Assembly: GCF_008000895.1 (NCBI RefSeq)
Contig: NZ_CP042823.1
Location: 3,624,001-3,688,000 of the forward strand
Length of the DNA stretch: 64,000 bases
Source: Methylobacterium sp. WL1
GTDB taxonomy: Bacteria; Pseudomonadota; Alphaproteobacteria; Rhizobiales; Beijerinckiaceae
Direction: 5' to 3'
Shown here piece after piece: positions 9,059 to 17,619 of the stretch. A program made the position numbers and the translations under genes. Under the pieces are notes generated by a model that saw nothing but the letters and a program-made list of their open reading frames with translations, had not been told where the DNA came from and did no database searches. How positions within the stretch are numbered: the first letter of the stretch is position 1; each line of letters starts with the position of its first letter.

Positions 9059-9568
9059 ATGGCACGCCCGCTCGCACGCCCCGTTCCCGATCCGATCCAG
9101 CCCGGCCAGCAGAGCGTCTGGGATTACCCGCGGCCGCCCCGGCTGGAGCGCGTGACGGAGACGCTCCGGGTGGTGCTCGGCGGGATGGAGATCGCGCAGA
9201 CGGACGCCGGCTACCGGGTGCTGGAGACGTCCCATCCTCCAACCTACTACCTGCCGCCCGGCGACGTGCTGGCCGGCGCTCTTTCGGGGCCGCGCCGCGG
9301 CGGCATCTGCGAGTGGAAGGGCCAAGCCGTGCTGTTCGACGTGCATGGCGGCGACCGTCTCGCGCCCAGCGCCGCGTGGTCCTACCCCGATCCGACGGCG
9401 GGTTTCGACGCGATCGCCGGCTACGTCGCGTTCTACGCCTTGCCGATGGATGCCTGCTTCGTCGGCGCTGCTCGGGTCACGCCGCAGCCCGGAACCTTCT
9501 ACGGCGGCTGGATCACCCCCGGCATCGTCGGCCCGTTCAAGGGCGGCCCGGGCACGATGGGCTGGTGA
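9059..9568 (+). CDS. DUF427 domain protein
   Basis: The 169-residue protein matches the DUF427 fold family: RVVLGGMEIAQTDAGYRVLETSHPPTYYLPPGDV, then CEWKGQAVLFD and AWSYPDPTAGFDAIAGYVAFYALPMDACFV. Family members are small cytoplasmic proteins without a firmly known reaction. ATG 9059 is chosen over the in-frame ATG at 9005 because it has AGGGG just upstream and gives the family-type N-terminus. The C-terminus ITPGIVGPFKGGPGTMGW is typical. The gene lies 58 bp before a serine hydrolase gene and may be co-transcribed with it. Confidence 0.8.
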   Translation: MARPLARPVPDPIQPGQQSVWDYPRPPRLERVTETLRVVLGGMEIAQTDAGYRVLETSHPPTYYLPPGDVLAGALSGPRRGGICEWKGQAVLFDVHGGDRLAPSAAWSYPDPTAGFDAIAGYVAFYALPMDACFVGAARVTPQPGTFYGGWITPGIVGPFKGGPGTMGW

Positions 9569-9626
9569 TCTCGCTGGAGCCGCGCTTTATCCTCCTGGTC
9601 GAGCCGCACCGGCCCGAGGAGACGAC

Positions 9627-10850
9627 ATGAGCGCGCTGACCGAGATCGACCCGAAGGGCGCAGGGCTCAGCCCGGTGGGGCTCGCCCGAATCGCGCCGTG
9701 GATGGACCGGCTCGTGGCGGAGGGTCGGCTCGCCGGCCTGTCGGTCACCGTGGCACGGCGGGGCCGCATCGCCTTCGCCCGCGCCTGCGGACAAGCCGAC
9801 CTCGCCCGCGGAACGCCGTTCACCCTCGATACGGTGACGCGGATCTACTCGATGACCAAGCCGCTCACCTCGGTGGCGGTGATGCAGCTCTACGAGCAGG
9901 GCCTGTTCCAGCTCGACGATCCGGTCGCCCGGGTGCTGCCGGACTTCGCCGAGATGCGCGTGGCCGTGGGCGGCAACCGGGCGAAGCTGGAGACCGAGCC
10001 GGCGCGTCGTCCGATCACCGTGCGCGATCTCCTCACCCACACGGCGGGCCTGACCTACGGCTTCATGGAGGCGACCCTCGTCGACGCGCAGTATCGTGAG
10101 CACGGGGTCGATTTCCTGGCGCCGGAAGGCAGCCTCGCCGACATGACCGCCCGGGTCGCCCGGATGCCGCTGCTCGCCCAGCCGGGCAGCGCCTGGAACT
10201 ACAGCGTCGCCACCGATGTGCTCGGCCAGTACGTCGCCGCCCTCACCGGCCGACCGTTCGCGGACTATCTGCGCGATGAGGTGATCCGCCCGCTCGGCAT
10301 GGTCGACACGGATTTCCACGTCCGGCCCGAACTGATGCCGCGCTTCTGCGCGACCTACGCGTATGACCGCGCGCGCCAACTCAGGCTGTTCGACGATTCC
10401 GTGGAGACCAGCTTCGCGAGAGTCCCGGCCATCGCGTCCGGCGGCGGCGGACTCGTCTCGACCGCATCGGACTATCAGCGCTTCTGCCGCATGATCCTCA
10501 ACCGGGGCACCCTCGACGGGAACCGCCTGCTCGGCCGGAAGAGCGTCGCGCTGATGCTTGCGAACCATCTCACGGGGGATCTGGCAGCCATGGGCACGCC
10601 GCGCTTCGCCGAGACCTCCTACTCGGGGATCGGGTTCGGCCTGGGCTTCTCCGTGATGCTCGACCCGGCCCGGGCCCAGATCCTCGGCACGCCCGGCGAG
10701 GTCGCCTGGGGCGGCCTGGCCTCGACGGCCTTCTGGATCGACCCGGCCGAGGAACTCTCGGTCGTGCTCATGACGCAGCTCGTGCCGTCCTCGGCACTGC
10801 CGATCCGGCGGGAGCTGCGGGTCCTGACCTACGCGGCGCTCGACGATTGA
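9627..10850 (+). CDS. serine hydrolase, beta-lactamase class C / esterase family
   Basis: This 407-residue protein is of the class C beta-lactamase-like family (EstB-type esterases and peptidases). The nucleophile motif SxxK is SMTK (context TRIYSMTKPLTS), the second motif is YxV/N-like in WNYSVATDVLG, and ITVRDLLTHTAGLTYGF is typical. No signal peptide is evident, so it is probably a cytoplasmic esterase and not an antibiotic-resistance enzyme. ATG 9627 is preceded by GAGGAGACGAC. Substrate is unknown. Confidence 0.85.
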   Translation: MSALTEIDPKGAGLSPVGLARIAPWMDRLVAEGRLAGLSVTVARRGRIAFARACGQADLARGTPFTLDTVTRIYSMTKPLTSVAVMQLYEQGLFQLDDPVARVLPDFAEMRVAVGGNRAKLETEPARRPITVRDLLTHTAGLTYGFMEATLVDAQYREHGVDFLAPEGSLADMTARVARMPLLAQPGSAWNYSVATDVLGQYVAALTGRPFADYLRDEVIRPLGMVDTDFHVRPELMPRFCATYAYDRARQLRLFDDSVETSFARVPAIASGGGGLVSTASDYQRFCRMILNRGTLDGNRLLGRKSVALMLANHLTGDLAAMGTPRFAETSYSGIGFGLGFSVMLDPARAQILGTPGEVAWGGLASTAFWIDPAEELSVVLMTQLVPSSALPIRRELRVLTYAALDD

Positions 10851-10858
10851 GCGCCGCC

Positions 10859-10910
10859 GGAGCATCGTGCCGTCGGACGGTCGCCCGTCTCTGAACCGCG
10901 ACGATGCTCC
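10859..10910. terminator. inverted repeat between convergent genes (candidate terminator)
   Basis: A perfect 10-bp inverted repeat, GGAGCATCGT (10859-10868) and ACGATGCTCC (10901-10910), encloses 32 nt in the 67-bp gap between the serine hydrolase gene and the opposing DUF2147 gene. The position suggests bidirectional termination; there is no T-run. Confidence 0.5.
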
Positions 10911-10917
10911 TCCTCGC

Positions 10918-11532
10918 TCATTGCGGAGCCGGAGCGTCGGCCGCGGCGGGCTTGGCCGACGGCTTAGCGCCTGTCTTGGCGGCGGGCCGGGGCGAGGTCG
11001 TGGCGAATTCCGGGTCGCTGCGCGGGCCGTTCGGCGTGTTGGTCGCGCCGGCGAGCTGGCCGGGCAGAAGGTCGACGACCTTGTTCCAGGTCTGCGACTT
11101 GCACAGGAAGGCGATCAGGCAGCCCCGAACCGTCAACTCGTTCGGCGCGTCGGTCCAGATGGTGACGTCGTAGGACTTGCCGTCCTCGGAATTGTAGATC
11201 TTGCCCTCGTAATGGGCGTCGGCGTTCGGCTTCAGGCCCAGGATCAGCTGGTGGCCGAGCGAGGGGCGCGCCTGCTTCTTCGGATCCGGGTTCTTGAAGT
11301 CGATCCGGGGCTCGCCCTTGTCGTTGAGCGGGACCTTCAGCCAGACCACGTAACCGCACAGCCGGTCGTTGGCGGTGCCGCACTTTTCGAGGCGGACGCG
11401 GGCGCGGCCATCCTCGGTGATGTAGGTGCCGCTGGGGTCAGCCGGTGTCGCGGCATGCGCGGGCGACCCGAGCGCGGCGAGCGCCAGGGCCGCGAGCGGC
11501 GCAACCCGCCGACCGATCGAAGACATCATCAT
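10918..11532 (-). CDS. exported DUF2147 domain protein
   Basis: This 204-residue protein has a signal peptide (MMMSSIGRRVAPLAALALAALGSPAHA) followed by the DUF2147 domain: DPSGTYITEDGRARVRLEKCG, LCGYVVWLKVP, GKIYNSEDGKSYD and LTVRGCLIAFLCKSQTW. Family members are periplasmic or outer-membrane-associated and of unknown role. The last 45 residues are Ala/Pro/Lys-rich and low in complexity. The start is taken at the first of three Met codons, directly before the signal sequence. Confidence 0.75.
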   Translation of the reverse strand: MMMSSIGRRVAPLAALALAALGSPAHAATPADPSGTYITEDGRARVRLEKCGTANDRLCGYVVWLKVPLNDKGEPRIDFKNPDPKKQARPSLGHQLILGLKPNADAHYEGKIYNSEDGKSYDVTIWTDAPNELTVRGCLIAFLCKSQTWNKVVDLLPGQLAGATNTPNGPRSDPEFATTSPRPAAKTGAKPSAKPAAADAPAPQ

Positions 11533-11744
11533 ACCCGAACTCCCCTGCCTCGCGCGCCCCGAAGGAACAAGACCACCCACTTTGCGGACGGCCTCCGCGC
11601 TCGCGTCATCGCGCTCTCGCCGGGCCGAGCACCGGGCGGCTTGCGCGTCCTGCCCGCCGTCTCTCGCGCGAAGTTGTCCGCATCATGACGGTGCAGTCTT
11701 GGGCTGAGCCGCGATGACCAGTCTTCATGCCGATAGCCCGCCGG

Positions 11745-12274
11745 TCAGGTGCGGGTCGGCGGGGCGCTCCGGCCGGATCCGAGCGGTCGCTGCATCAAGG
11801 TCACGTCGAGCCAGCGATCGTGCTTGTAGCCCACGCCCGCGAGGGTGCCGACCGCCGTGAAACCGAAGGCGGCGTGGAGCGCCACGGAGGCGGGAGAGTC
11901 GCTCTCGGCGATGACCGCGACCATCGTCCGGCCGCCGATCCGTTCGGCTTCGAAGATCAATGCGCCGAGCAAGGCGCGTCCGACGCCGGTACCCCGGGCG
12001 GAGCGAGCGACGTAGATCGAATCCTCGAGGGTCGAACGATAGGCCGCGCGCTGGTGATAGGGACCGGCATAGGCGAAGCCGGAGACCGCACCGCCGCTGA
12101 TAGCCACGAGGTAGGGGAACCCGCCGTCGTTCAGGACGGCGAAACGGCGCCCCATTTCCACGGCATCCGGCGGCTCCAGCTCGAAGCTCGCCGTGCCGGT
12201 CCGGACGGCATCGCCGTAGATGGCCGCAATCGCCGGGATGTCGGCCTGGGTCGCGGGCGGATCGCGTGGCTCAT
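11745..12274 (-). pseudogene. GNAT N-acetyltransferase broken by a one-base deletion
   Basis: The downstream frame encodes a GNAT acyltransferase, probably the phosphinothricin/methionine sulfone acetyltransferase type: TQADIPAIAAIYGDAV, FPYLVAISGGAVSGFAY, then acetyl-CoA loop ARSARGTGVGRALL and FGFTAVGTLAGVGYK. The expected N-terminus MSHAIRP is present at ATG 12274 but in another frame; adding one G next to position 12253-12254 would restore MSHAIRPATQADIPAI. The only start left in the catalytic frame is GTG 12161, which would remove about 38 residues including the first strand and helix. It is called a pseudogene unless the base is a sequencing error. Confidence 0.75.
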
Positions 12275-12429
12275 GGCCCGACCATACGGCTGCCGGAGCC
12301 AGAACGGCAATGCGCGACCACCCCGTGGGGCCGGGTGATCGCGCGGGTCGTCACGGGTGGATCGCGGTGCAGGACGGCGCGGGGATGGACGCCCAGCCGG
12401 CCCCGCGATCGCGGGGCCGCGCGCTCCGA

Positions 12430-12639
12430 TTACTCGGCGGCGGACATCTCGGCGGTGAAGTGGCCGCACCAATCCTTGGAGGCCACCACCGGCCACAGGC
12501 CCTTGGACTGGGGAGCCGGCTGGCTGACCGGCGGATTGAAGCGGCAGAGGCCCTCGTCGCCCTGAGCCTTGGCGCCGTTGAGCTTGTGGTCGTCGAAGAA
12601 GCGGCAGCTCTCGCAAGCGGCGTTCGCGGTACCGGTCAT
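12430..12639 (-). CDS. small Cys-containing conserved protein
   Basis: This 69-residue cytoplasmic protein has four cysteines: CESCRFF near the start, then LCRFNPPV and DWCGHF. The spacing (CxxC plus two single Cys) suggests a metal or Fe-S site like those of small rubredoxin- or HiPIP-like proteins, but the identity of the ligand is a guess. ATG 12639 follows a purine-rich GGAGAG site. No operon partner is evident; the GNAT remnant lies downstream on the same strand. Confidence 0.6.
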   Translation of the reverse strand: MTGTANAACESCRFFDDHKLNGAKAQGDEGLCRFNPPVSQPAPQSKGLWPVVASKDWCGHFTAEMSAAE

Positions 12640-12807
12640 CGTCTCTCTCCGTCGTCGCAATGTCTTGCGGCAGGGACCGGTAGCTGGCCACCCGCCTACA
12701 GTTCTTAATTAGAACAACTCCAAACAATGGTCAAGGGTTCTCCATCGTCGAGTGGCGCCGCGGATCGGGCGCCGGGCCGTCAGGCCCAACCCTGGCATCC
12801 GAAACGC

Positions 12808-12843
12808 GTGAAGCCGGATCCCCGGTTGGGGATCCGGCTTCAC
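12808..12843. terminator. perfect 16-bp hairpin
   Basis: GTGAAGCCGGATCCCC (12808-12823) and GGGGATCCGGCTTCAC (12828-12843) pair without mismatch around a GGTT loop. It lies downstream of the 66-residue exported-protein gene and upstream of the Cys-rich gene on the minus strand, so it may terminate the former. No T-run follows on either strand. Confidence 0.55.
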
Positions 12844-12911
12844 AGGCCGCGCCGCATGGTGCAGGTCACCGCCGCCCCCATCGCGGGGCGGCGGTGTTCG
12901 CAGGGATGCGA

Positions 12912-13112
12912 TCAGCCCTGCTTGTCCTTCTTGTTGGCCCGGTGGTGACCGATCGCGCAGCCGGCGGCGGCGCCCATCTTGCCGTGTCCGGCCATATGGC
13001 CCGCGACACCGCCGACCACCGCCCCCTTGAGACACCCCTTCGCCTCGGCGGGGGCGCCGATCACGAGAGCTCCGATCGTCAGCGCGGAGGCCAGTGCGAT
13101 CCGATACGTCAT
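12912..13112 (-). CDS. small exported Gly/Ala-rich protein
   Basis: This 66-residue product has a signal peptide (MTYRIALASALTIGALVIGAPAEA) followed by KGCLKGAVVGGVAGHMAGHGKMGAAAGCAIGHH and a basic tail. The Gly-zipper-like, short helical segment resembles small periplasmic or inner-membrane-associated proteins common in Rhizobiales. ATG 13112 is preceded by AGGAGA at 7 nt, which decides the start over an upstream in-frame Met. Function is unknown. Confidence 0.65.
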   Translation of the reverse strand: MTYRIALASALTIGALVIGAPAEAKGCLKGAVVGGVAGHMAGHGKMGAAAGCAIGHHRANKKDKQG

Positions 13113-13185
13113 GATGTTGTCTCCTGTCGTGTTGGTTGAAACGGCCTCGCGAGGCGACCCGTTCCGCAACCCGTCAGACGGCGAA

Positions 13186-14322
13186 CTACCGCGCCAAGCC
13201 CATCACGAGCCGGAGCAGGTCCGATTGCCGGGTCACGCCGGTCTTGGCGAAGATCGCCTTCAGCTGCGAGCGCGCGGTGGCGGCGGTGATCGCGAAGCGG
13301 CTCGCCGCCTCCGCCAGGGGAATCCCATCGGACAAGGCTTGAGCGAGGCGCGCCTCCGCGGGGGTCAACCGGTAGGCGGATTGAAGAACGAAGGCGGCGG
13401 GCGCCGTCATGGTCCCGGGAATGCTGGCCATCAGCAGCGTGCTCCCGCCCGCGAACAGGCCGCGGCTCGGACCGACCAGCGGGACCACGTGGAGCACGAT
13501 CGGCGAAGCGTCCCGGCGGGACACCACGATCGCGGAGATCGGCGCCCGCCCGGACGGCCGCGACAGCGCCTCCAACTGGCGTGCCGCCTCACCTTCCTCG
13601 ACGGCCAGGCGCCCACCTGCGAGCCTCAGGTCGCGGCCGAGGAGTGCCCCGAACGCCGTGTTCCAGTGCACGGCCCGCCCCTCGGAATCGAGGATCATGG
13701 CCGCTCGCTCGATGATGTCGAAGGCCTGCGTCAGGCCGGCCAAACGCGCCTTCTCGACCATCGCGGTGAGGAGGCCCGCGCGCCGGAGCAGCGGCGACAG
13801 GGTAGCCAGGCGCGCCTGCTCGTGCGGCTCGTACAGGCCCTGCGCCACCGTCCGCTGCAGGGCCAAACACCAGAGCCGGCCCTTCACCTCGAAGCCGATC
13901 CCGGCGAACCAGCGCAGCCCGCTGGAGGCCAGCAGATCCTGATAGAACGGCAGCCGCTGGATCTCTTCGGGGGTGGTGAAGTCCTGATCGACCGCGATGC
14001 CGCGGGCGCGGATCATCGGCATGCCGCGGAAGCGGTGATCCTCCCGATGCCAGCCCTCCTCGAAGTAGCGCTTCGAGGATTCGGCGAGCGAGGCCGTGGT
14101 GAGCGCATCCAGGGCCGTCCGGTCGGTGCGCAGGAGCAGCGCGCCCTCGCTCCCGGACGCCAGCGACACGCGCTCGATCAGATCGGGCCAGCGCGCCGGA
14201 TCGACCACCGCCTCCTCCAGGTCCTCCTGAAAGGACGCCTCGAGGTCGTCGCTGAGGCGTGCGAACAGCGCGGGGTTCAGGCCGGGCATGGCGCTCGACT
14301 CCGGGCCGGTGAATGCCGGCAT
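13186..14322 (-). CDS. LuxR-type HTH transcriptional regulator
   Basis: This 378-residue protein has a sensory N-terminal and middle region, with PAS-like segment FDIIERAAMILDSEGRAVHWN at about 200-225. A C-terminal LuxR/GerE-type helix-turn-helix follows at about 315-375 (RLTPAEARLAQALSDGIPLAEAA, AITAATARSQLKAIFAKTGV). Similar regulators pair a PAS-like fold with a LuxR HTH; the signal is unknown. It is divergent from the exopolysaccharide operon, with 550 bp between the two, and could regulate it; this is inference from position. Start ATG 14322 or ATG 14289. Confidence 0.8.
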   Translation of the reverse strand: MPAFTGPESSAMPGLNPALFARLSDDLEASFQEDLEEAVVDPARWPDLIERVSLASGSEGALLLRTDRTALDALTTASLAESSKRYFEEGWHREDHRFRGMPMIRARGIAVDQDFTTPEEIQRLPFYQDLLASSGLRWFAGIGFEVKGRLWCLALQRTVAQGLYEPHEQARLATLSPLLRRAGLLTAMVEKARLAGLTQAFDIIERAAMILDSEGRAVHWNTAFGALLGRDLRLAGGRLAVEEGEAARQLEALSRPSGRAPISAIVVSRRDASPIVLHVVPLVGPSRGLFAGGSTLLMASIPGTMTAPAAFVLQSAYRLTPAEARLAQALSDGIPLAEAASRFAITAATARSQLKAIFAKTGVTRQSDLLRLVMGLAR

Positions 14323-14872
14323 TCAGGACCGCGCCGCCCCAGCCTCGTCTTAATATCCAAGGCGATTCGATCAAGTTATTGTTAACCGATCGCTCAAGCT
14401 TGGGCAAGAGACTTAGGAGATACACTTTTCGATCGAACCTTTAGATCGATCGACAGTCATCGCGCCGACTGCGTTCGGATCGGACACCGCATCTGATTGG
14501 ATCCGGCTCAGCGCGCCGTCACCGCATGCCTAAGACGGACCGTTGCACGATCCCGGGCGGCAAGGATCCTGAAATCCGAGCGTGACCGTTCCTTAAGATC
14601 CATCTGCAAGCAGGGTCGTTCCGTTGGCCGGCACCGCCACCACGCAAGCGCCGCCTTCGACGAGCCGATGCGTCCGGCGCGCAGCTGTCGCGGCCTGTCC
14701 GCATGCGCGGGCTCCGCAGTTTGCCACAGGCCGGCTTTCACAACTTCTGATAGAGTTGAGCGGGGCGAGCTTCAAGCCTCGTTAACCAAACCCGTCGATT
14801 GTATCGCTTGCGCGGTTCGATCACGAGTTGTCATCGGACGGGCGCAGTCGAGCATGGTGCGGCTGAAGGTCG
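14323..14872. other. divergent promoter region between LuxR-type gene and exopolysaccharide operon
   Basis: Five hundred and fifty bases carry no convincing gene. The part near 14355-14460 is AT-richer than its surroundings and carries the TCGATCGA pair listed separately. The remainder shows no recognised RNA or repeat. Confidence 0.5.
14429..14453. promoter_or_regulatory. paired TCGATCGA palindromes (candidate operator)
   Basis: Two copies of the self-complementary octamer TCGATCGA (14429-14436 and 14446-14453) lie 17 bp apart centre to centre, inside the intergenic region shared by the regulator and the EPS operon. Two phased palindromes in a divergent promoter region fit a dimer-of-dimers operator. 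The cognate protein is unknown. Confidence 0.35.
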
Positions 14873-16048
14873 ATGGCGTTTTCCCTGTCTGCGTTCCTCG
14901 GCGCGGCGACCCGGCGCGCCCCCCGGGCATCCCGCGTCGCGGATCATCCACGATGCCGCGCCGCCGCGCTGGCGGTGCTCGCTTGCGCACCGCTGTTGAG
15001 CGGTTGCATGTCCTCCGGCAAACCCCGCTCGGCAGGGCGGTCCGGCCCGGACGTGACCCAGACCGGCTCGATCGCCGATGCCGTGCCGCCCTCTGTCGTC
15101 GCCGCCGCCGAGGAGGAGGTCGGGCGCACCATGCGCCTGGGTCTCGCCAATTACCGGTTGAACGTCGGCGACAACCTCGAAGTCTCGTTCCTGATCGACT
15201 CCAGCGTGGTCCAGCCGACCTACCGGCTCAACCCGAGCGACGAGTTCGACGTCGATTTCCGTACCCACCCGGAATACAACCGTACGGTGATCGTCCGACC
15301 GGATGGCCGGATCTCGTTGCCGGGCAAGAACGGCATCAAGGTCGCCGGTCTGTCGCCCGAGTCCGCCGCCACGCTGATCAAGAGCACCTACGACGACGTA
15401 CTGATCGACCCGGTCGTCACGATCATGCTGCGCAAATTCAGAACCGTGACCGATGATTTCCGCGATCTCACCCAGCGGGCCGATATGGGCCGCGTGAAGG
15501 TCCTGGCGATCGAGCCCGACGGCAAGATCAACCTGCCGATGGTCCCGCCGGTCCAGGCCGCCGGCCGGACCGTGGCCGAGGTCGCCAGCAACCTCACCGC
15601 CGCCTACCACCGCCAGCTCGCCACGGTGAGCACGAGCGTGCGGCTGGCGAGCCTGGTGCCGGCCAACACGATGGTGTTCGGCGAGGTCCGGGCCCCCGGG
15701 CCGGTCACCCTGCAGGGTGCCCGCACGCTGGCGCAGGTGCTCGGCTCGGCCGGCGGCATCCTGCCGACCGCCGCGGGCGATGCCGTCCGCATCATCCGGT
15801 TCGATGGCGGGGCCGCGGGCAGCGTCCGCATCGTCGACATCGGCGAGCCGGGGCTGGCCGACTCGATCATCGTGCCCCCGAACGCCACGGTCTACGTGCC
15901 GCCCTCGCTGCTGGCGAAGACCGCCCGCGCCGTCGACCTCGTGGTCCGCCAGATCCTGCTCTTCAACGGCACCGGCTTCGGCGTGAACTACATCACCGGC
16001 CCGTCCGCCAACACCTCCACCAGCGCCACCGTGAGGTCCGGGACGTGA
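14873..16048 (+). CDS. polysaccharide export lipoprotein, Wza-like
   Basis: This 391-residue outer-membrane lipoprotein should form the export channel for the exopolysaccharide. A lipobox LLSGC puts the lipidated Cys at about residue 45. The polysaccharide export (Poly_export) domain follows (YRLNPSDEFDVDF, VIVRPDGRISLPG, VAGLSPESAATLI), with SLBB-type domains after it (MVFGEVRAPGPVTLQGARTLAQVLGSAGG). Its stop overlaps the GTG start of the Wzz-like gene, so they are translationally coupled. It is the first gene of the operon. Confidence 0.88.
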   Translation: MAFSLSAFLGAATRRAPRASRVADHPRCRAAALAVLACAPLLSGCMSSGKPRSAGRSGPDVTQTGSIADAVPPSVVAAAEEEVGRTMRLGLANYRLNVGDNLEVSFLIDSSVVQPTYRLNPSDEFDVDFRTHPEYNRTVIVRPDGRISLPGKNGIKVAGLSPESAATLIKSTYDDVLIDPVVTIMLRKFRTVTDDFRDLTQRADMGRVKVLAIEPDGKINLPMVPPVQAAGRTVAEVASNLTAAYHRQLATVSTSVRLASLVPANTMVFGEVRAPGPVTLQGARTLAQVLGSAGGILPTAAGDAVRIIRFDGGAAGSVRIVDIGEPGLADSIIVPPNATVYVPPSLLAKTARAVDLVVRQILLFNGTGFGVNYITGPSANTSTSATVRSGT

Positions 16049-17619
16049 CGAAGTCCGACATGTCCCGGCCCGACCGGGCCGCCCCCGAGGACGTCGAAGG
16101 CCCCGCCTTCGACCTCCGCGACGCCCTGGCGGCCCTGTTCCGGCACATCCGGCCGGCCCTCCTGATCCTGGCCGCCGCGATCCTGGGGGCCGGCATCTAC
16201 CTGCTGCTGACGCCCGCCGAGTACACCGCCGACGCCAAGCTGATCATCCGCCTCGGCCGCGAGAAGGCGGCCGCCCCGGTCCAGGGCGGCGCCAACCAGA
16301 ACTACATGTTCTCCGAGCGTGCGCAGAACGTGAACAACGAGGTCGAGATCCTGCGGGACCCGAGCATCGTGCGCGACGAGTTCGCGGCGCTGAAGGCGAT
16401 CACCCCGACGGGCGACCTCGGCCCGCCCCCCGCGGACTGGATGGATTGGCTGGTCTACCAGGGCCGGGTCGCCATGCGCGGCGCCAAGGCGGTCAAGACC
16501 TGGGTCGTGGACACGGCCCGCGTCCCGTTCGAGGCGCTGGGCCTGCTGCGCCACCTTAGTCCCGACGAGAAACTCTACGAGGCCTATCTCGCCTCCTTCA
16601 AGGTCGTGTTCGTCAAGGAAACGGACGTGATCCTGACCGGCTTCACCTGGACGGACCCGAACTTCGCCGCCCAGGCGCTGAACCGGCTGCTCGATGCCTA
16701 TAAGCGGCGCCACGTCGAGGTCTACGCCGACGAGACGCCGGCCACGTTCTACCAGGGCAAACTGGAGCAGGCGCGCGCCGACCTCGCCGCCATCGACGCG
16801 CAGCTGGCGACCTCCCTGAAGGGCAACAACACCGCCAGCTTCGAGATCGAGCAGCAGAACGACCTCGGCACGCTCTCCGACCTCGCCCGGCAGAAGTCGG
16901 CCGCCCAGATCGAGCGCGAAGGCGTCGAGTCCCGGCTCAAGCGCACCCGCGAGACCGGCCCCGACCGCTGGCAGCCGACGCCGCCCGACGCCGACCCGAC
17001 GGTGGCGGCCTTCGACACGCGCTGGGCCGATCTCAGGACCAAGCGGGCGGAGATCGCCGTCCGGTTCAGGCCAACCGCACCCGAATTCATCAGCCTCGAC
17101 CGGGACCTCATTGCCCTGACGCGGCAGAAGTACCAGGCGCTGATCGCCGCCGACACGGCGCGGCTCGCGGTGCTCGCGGAGAAGATCCAGACCATCACGG
17201 GGATCGAAGCGAGCCGCCGCAAAGCCGCCATCGGCCAGAGCGACGCGGCTCTGGCCTACGGCCGGCTCGCGCAGCAGAAGTCCCTGCTCAGCGACGAGAT
17301 CACCGACACCCAGAAGCGGATCGACGCGCTGCGCACGGGCACCGGGCTCGACGCGCAATCCGTGACCTCCTCCGCGTTGGTGGCGCGTGCCGTGCCGCCG
17401 CGGCTGCCCTCCGGCCCGAACCGGCCGCTGATCCTCGGCCTCGCGGCCGGGCTCGGGCTGCTCGCCGCCCTGGCCTACGTCGCGCTGGCGGAGATCCTCG
17501 CCCAGACCTACCGCAGCGCCGCCGAGGTCGCCCGCTCCCTGCGCGTGCCTGTCCTTGCCGCAGTCCCGCTGCGCTCCGGCGCCGAGCGGCGGCCGCGCTT
17601 CGGTGGAGCCGCCGCATGA
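16045..17619 (+). CDS. exopolysaccharide chain-length determinant, Wzz/GumC-like
   Basis: This 524-residue inner-membrane protein has TM1 near residues 30-50 (ALLILAAAILGAGIYLLL) and TM2 near 455-475 (LILGLAAGLGLLAALAYVAL). Between them is a large periplasmic coiled-coil-rich region, typical of Wzz/PCP proteins that set polymer length and contact the Wza-like exporter. The cytoplasmic tail is short and lacks a fused kinase domain; the next gene encodes that domain separately. The GTG start at 16045 overlaps the previous stop; an ATG at 16060 is an alternative. Confidence 0.85.
   Translation: MTKSDMSRPDRAAPEDVEGPAFDLRDALAALFRHIRPALLILAAAILGAGIYLLLTPAEYTADAKLIIRLGREKAAAPVQGGANQNYMFSERAQNVNNEVEILRDPSIVRDEFAALKAITPTGDLGPPPADWMDWLVYQGRVAMRGAKAVKTWVVDTARVPFEALGLLRHLSPDEKLYEAYLASFKVVFVKETDVILTGFTWTDPNFAAQALNRLLDAYKRRHVEVYADETPATFYQGKLEQARADLAAIDAQLATSLKGNNTASFEIEQQNDLGTLSDLARQKSAAQIEREGVESRLKRTRETGPDRWQPTPPDADPTVAAFDTRWADLRTKRAEIAVRFRPTAPEFISLDRDLIALTRQKYQALIAADTARLAVLAEKIQTITGIEASRRKAAIGQSDAALAYGRLAQQKSLLSDEITDTQKRIDALRTGTGLDAQSVTSSALVARAVPPRLPSGPNRPLILGLAAGLGLLAALAYVALAEILAQTYRSAAEVARSLRVPVLAAVPLRSGAERRPRFGGAAA

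Noticed and set aside
10918..11580. Earlier start of the DUF2147 protein at 11580
   Set aside because: It would put 16 non-hydrophobic residues before a clear signal peptide; the Met at 11532 is the better start.
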